Shown here piece after piece: positions 4,903-6,219 of a stretch of DNA of 6,219 bases. The notes below the pieces were generated by a model, which searched no databases, was not told the origin of the DNA, and worked only from the letters and a program-made list of their open reading frames with translations. A program made the position numbers and the translations under genes. Every line of letters starts with the position of its first letter. Within the stretch, counting starts at the first letter, position 1. The DNA is from an uncultured Eubacteriales bacterium (lineage in GTDB: Bacteria; Bacillota; Clostridia; Christensenellales; Christensenellaceae), in the NCBI GenBank assembly GCA_900554725.1, contig USII01000063.1, positions 1 through 6,219 on the forward strand, given 5' to 3'.

Positions 4903-5161
4903 CATTGCGGCGGTAGAGGGAAAACTTTCTTCCAATAAACTGCACTGGTTCCGCCCCTAGTTTCTCTGCTAGAATATGCAGTGCTTCCTTGGCAGAATAT
5001 GCGCAGCCGCGCTGCACGCTTCCTTTTACCAGCTCCCTTGCCACCAGCGCATCTTCAGCTTCAGCCAGAGTATGATCCGTAATCCCCTCTTTGCCGATAT
5101 AGAGAATGGGCTCTATTTTCGCTGCCATAGCGCGCAGCTTCGCTCTTTGCTTGCATGTCAT
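4877..5161 (-). CDS. yhbY: YhbY-type (CRM domain) ribosome-assembly RNA-binding protein
   Basis: This 94-aa protein is a single CRS1-YhbY (CRM) domain, a KH-like fold that binds pre-50S particles and helps large-subunit maturation. Family marks are the opening TCKQRAKLRAMA (2-13), the conserved GKEGIT loop (23-28, the GxxG-type RNA-binding turn), the amphipathic stretch ALVARELVKGSV (38-49), and the ending IGRKFSLYRR (76-85). Length is normal. ATG at 5161 follows the obg stop by 16 bp. A weak TAGGA sits close to the ATG, and a better AAGGAG overlapping the obg stop is about 12 nt away. The last codons overlap a terminator serving the convergent gene. The B. subtilis counterpart is called yqeI. 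Confidence 0.94.
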   Translation of the reverse strand: MTCKQRAKLRAMAAKIEPILYIGKEGITDHTLAEAEDALVARELVKGSVQRGCAYSAKEALHILAEKLGAEPVQFIGRKFSLYRRNEKKPVIEL

Positions 5162-5177
5162 TTTATCCTACTGCTCC

Positions 5178-6219
5178 TTAATCCACAAAATCGAAGGGCT
5201 CGCCATTCAGGCGCACTTCCTGCCCATCCCGAACACCAAAATCGCGCAGCGCCTGGATGATCCCCATATCCTCCAAGAGTTTTGCAAAATGCCGCATGGA
5301 ATCCGGATCTTCCGGGTCAATGCGCGCAAAGATGGAGTCGATAAGCGTGCCATTGACTTCTGCAATTCCATCTTCGCCACGGCTCAGCTGGAAATCCAGC
5401 TCACTATCCATCGTCTGCCATTCTTCGATCACGCCCTCTTCCTGAATCCTCTGCACGGGCGGAAGCTTCGAAAGCTCCCGGGAAATTGCCGCAACCAGTT
5501 CCTTGATGCCCTGTTTTGTCGCCGCGGAAATGGGATATACAGGGATTCCCTTGGGTTCCAGCTCTTCTTTCAGCCATTCATAGCCCACTTCCGCACCTGG
5601 CAGGTCCATCTTTGCCGCAGCAACAATCTCCCTGCGCTGGGAAAGCTCCTGGCTATATGCCTTGAGTTCCTGGCGTATTTTGTAGTAATCCTCCACAGGG
5701 TCTCTCCCCTCCATGCCCGAAGCATCCACCACATGCAGGATCATGCGCGTCCGCTCCACATGGCGCAGAAAATCATGCCCGAGCCCCGCTCCCTGACTTG
5801 CACCTTCAATCAACCCGGGCAAATCCGCCATTACAAAACTGTTTTCCCCCGCACCAACTACCCCGAGGTTTGGGGAAAGCGTCGTAAAATGATAATCCGC
5901 AATTTTGGGCTTTGCCGCGGATACCACTGAAAGCAGCGTGGATTTCCCCACGCTTGGAAAACCGACAAGTCCCACATCTGCAATGGATTTCAGCTCCAGA
6001 ATCACCTTGCGCGCAGCCGTTTTTCTGCCGGGCAGGGCAAACCTCGGCGCCTGCCTGGTGGGCGTGGCAAAATTGGCGTTGCCCTTTCCGCCCCGGCCGC
6101 CTTTTAGGATGACGCGCGGTATGCCCGAGTGCAAATCTGCCACAACGCGCCCCGTCTTTTCATCCAGGATTACCGTTCCCTCCGGCACTTTGATGATGAG
6201 ATCTTCTCCATCCTTGCCG
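5178..6219 (-). CDS. obg: GTPase Obg (CgtA), N-terminus cut off by the window edge
   Basis: Obg is an essential GTPase that binds the 50S subunit during assembly and links it to (p)ppGpp and growth state. The frame is open to the right edge, giving 346 visible residues. The family is usually about 430 long, so roughly 80 are missing. The visible part starts in the glycine-rich Obg fold (GKDGEDLIIKVPEGT, then GGRGGKGNANF). G-domain motifs are G1 GFPSVGKST (5937-5963), G2 TTLSPNLG, G3 DLPGLIEGA, and G5 SAA. G4 reads AKMD (5604-5615) where NKxD is expected. A C-terminal OCT domain follows, from about DFQLSRGEDGIAEV to the end LNGEPFDFVD. The GTG at 6188 is an internal valine, not a start. It lies upstream of yhbY in one operon. 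Confidence 0.97.
   Translation of the reverse strand, partial: GKDGEDLIIKVPEGTVILDEKTGRVVADLHSGIPRVILKGGRGGKGNANFATPTRQAPRFALPGRKTAARKVILELKSIADVGLVGFPSVGKSTLLSVVSAAKPKIADYHFTTLSPNLGVVGAGENSFVMADLPGLIEGASQGAGLGHDFLRHVERTRMILHVVDASGMEGRDPVEDYYKIRQELKAYSQELSQRREIVAAAKMDLPGAEVGYEWLKEELEPKGIPVYPISAATKQGIKELVAAISRELSKLPPVQRIQEEGVIEEWQTMDSELDFQLSRGEDGIAEVNGTLIDSIFARIDPEDPDSMRHFAKLLEDMGIIQALRDFGVRDGQEVRLNGEPFDFVD

Noticed and set aside
5106..5930. Plus-strand frame of 274 codons
   Set aside because: Antisense shadow of obg and yhbY, whose products are clearly recognised.

Overview
The window reads as a chromosomal housekeeping segment from a Bacillota genome, most likely a member of the Clostridia. 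The evidence is the ribosome-assembly/NAD cluster obg–yhbY–nadD–yqeK–rsfS, an Obg with the C-terminal OCT domain, a D-Ala-D-Ala carboxypeptidase of the DacF/DacA type, and strong AGGAGG ribosome binding sites. Base composition looks moderate (about half G+C by eye), so it is not a low-GC Clostridium or Bacillus. The genus cannot be named from this sequence.

Layout, right to left, because almost everything is on the minus strand. Obg GTPase enters from the right edge without its N-terminus (5178-6219) and is followed after 16 bp by a YhbY-type RNA-binding protein (4877-5161). Next comes a lone plus-strand gene (3959-4822). It encodes a four-helix membrane protein whose central domain resembles a Mrr-type restriction-endonuclease fold without its catalytic residues. 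It has its own rho-independent terminator, which runs into the 3' end of yhbY. A 122-bp divergent intergenic region holds a good promoter for nadD (3168-3836), which overlaps yqeK (2597-3187), which abuts rsfS (2222-2596). After a 138-bp gap with its own extended -10 promoter comes dacF (614-2083), closed by a strong bidirectional terminator (576-617). The last 575 bp hold a 457-bp stretch without a convincing gene but with several hairpins, and then a tRNA-Ser(CGA) gene (30-118) with a near-consensus promoter.

How the genes fit together: Obg, YhbY and RsfS act on ribosome assembly or subunit joining. NadD makes NAD(+) and YqeK degrades Ap4A. DacF trims peptidoglycan stem peptides. The order is the usual Bacillota order with two departures: the plus-strand membrane gene splits yhbY from nadD, and no LytR/LCP gene lies between yqeK and rsfS.

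The most interesting items are the membrane-anchored degenerate nuclease-fold protein, an Obg whose G4 motif reads AKMD instead of NKxD, and the very arginine-rich cytoplasmic tail of the carboxypeptidase, part of which is coded by a 9-bp tandem repeat. I see no mobile element, CRISPR array or phage gene.
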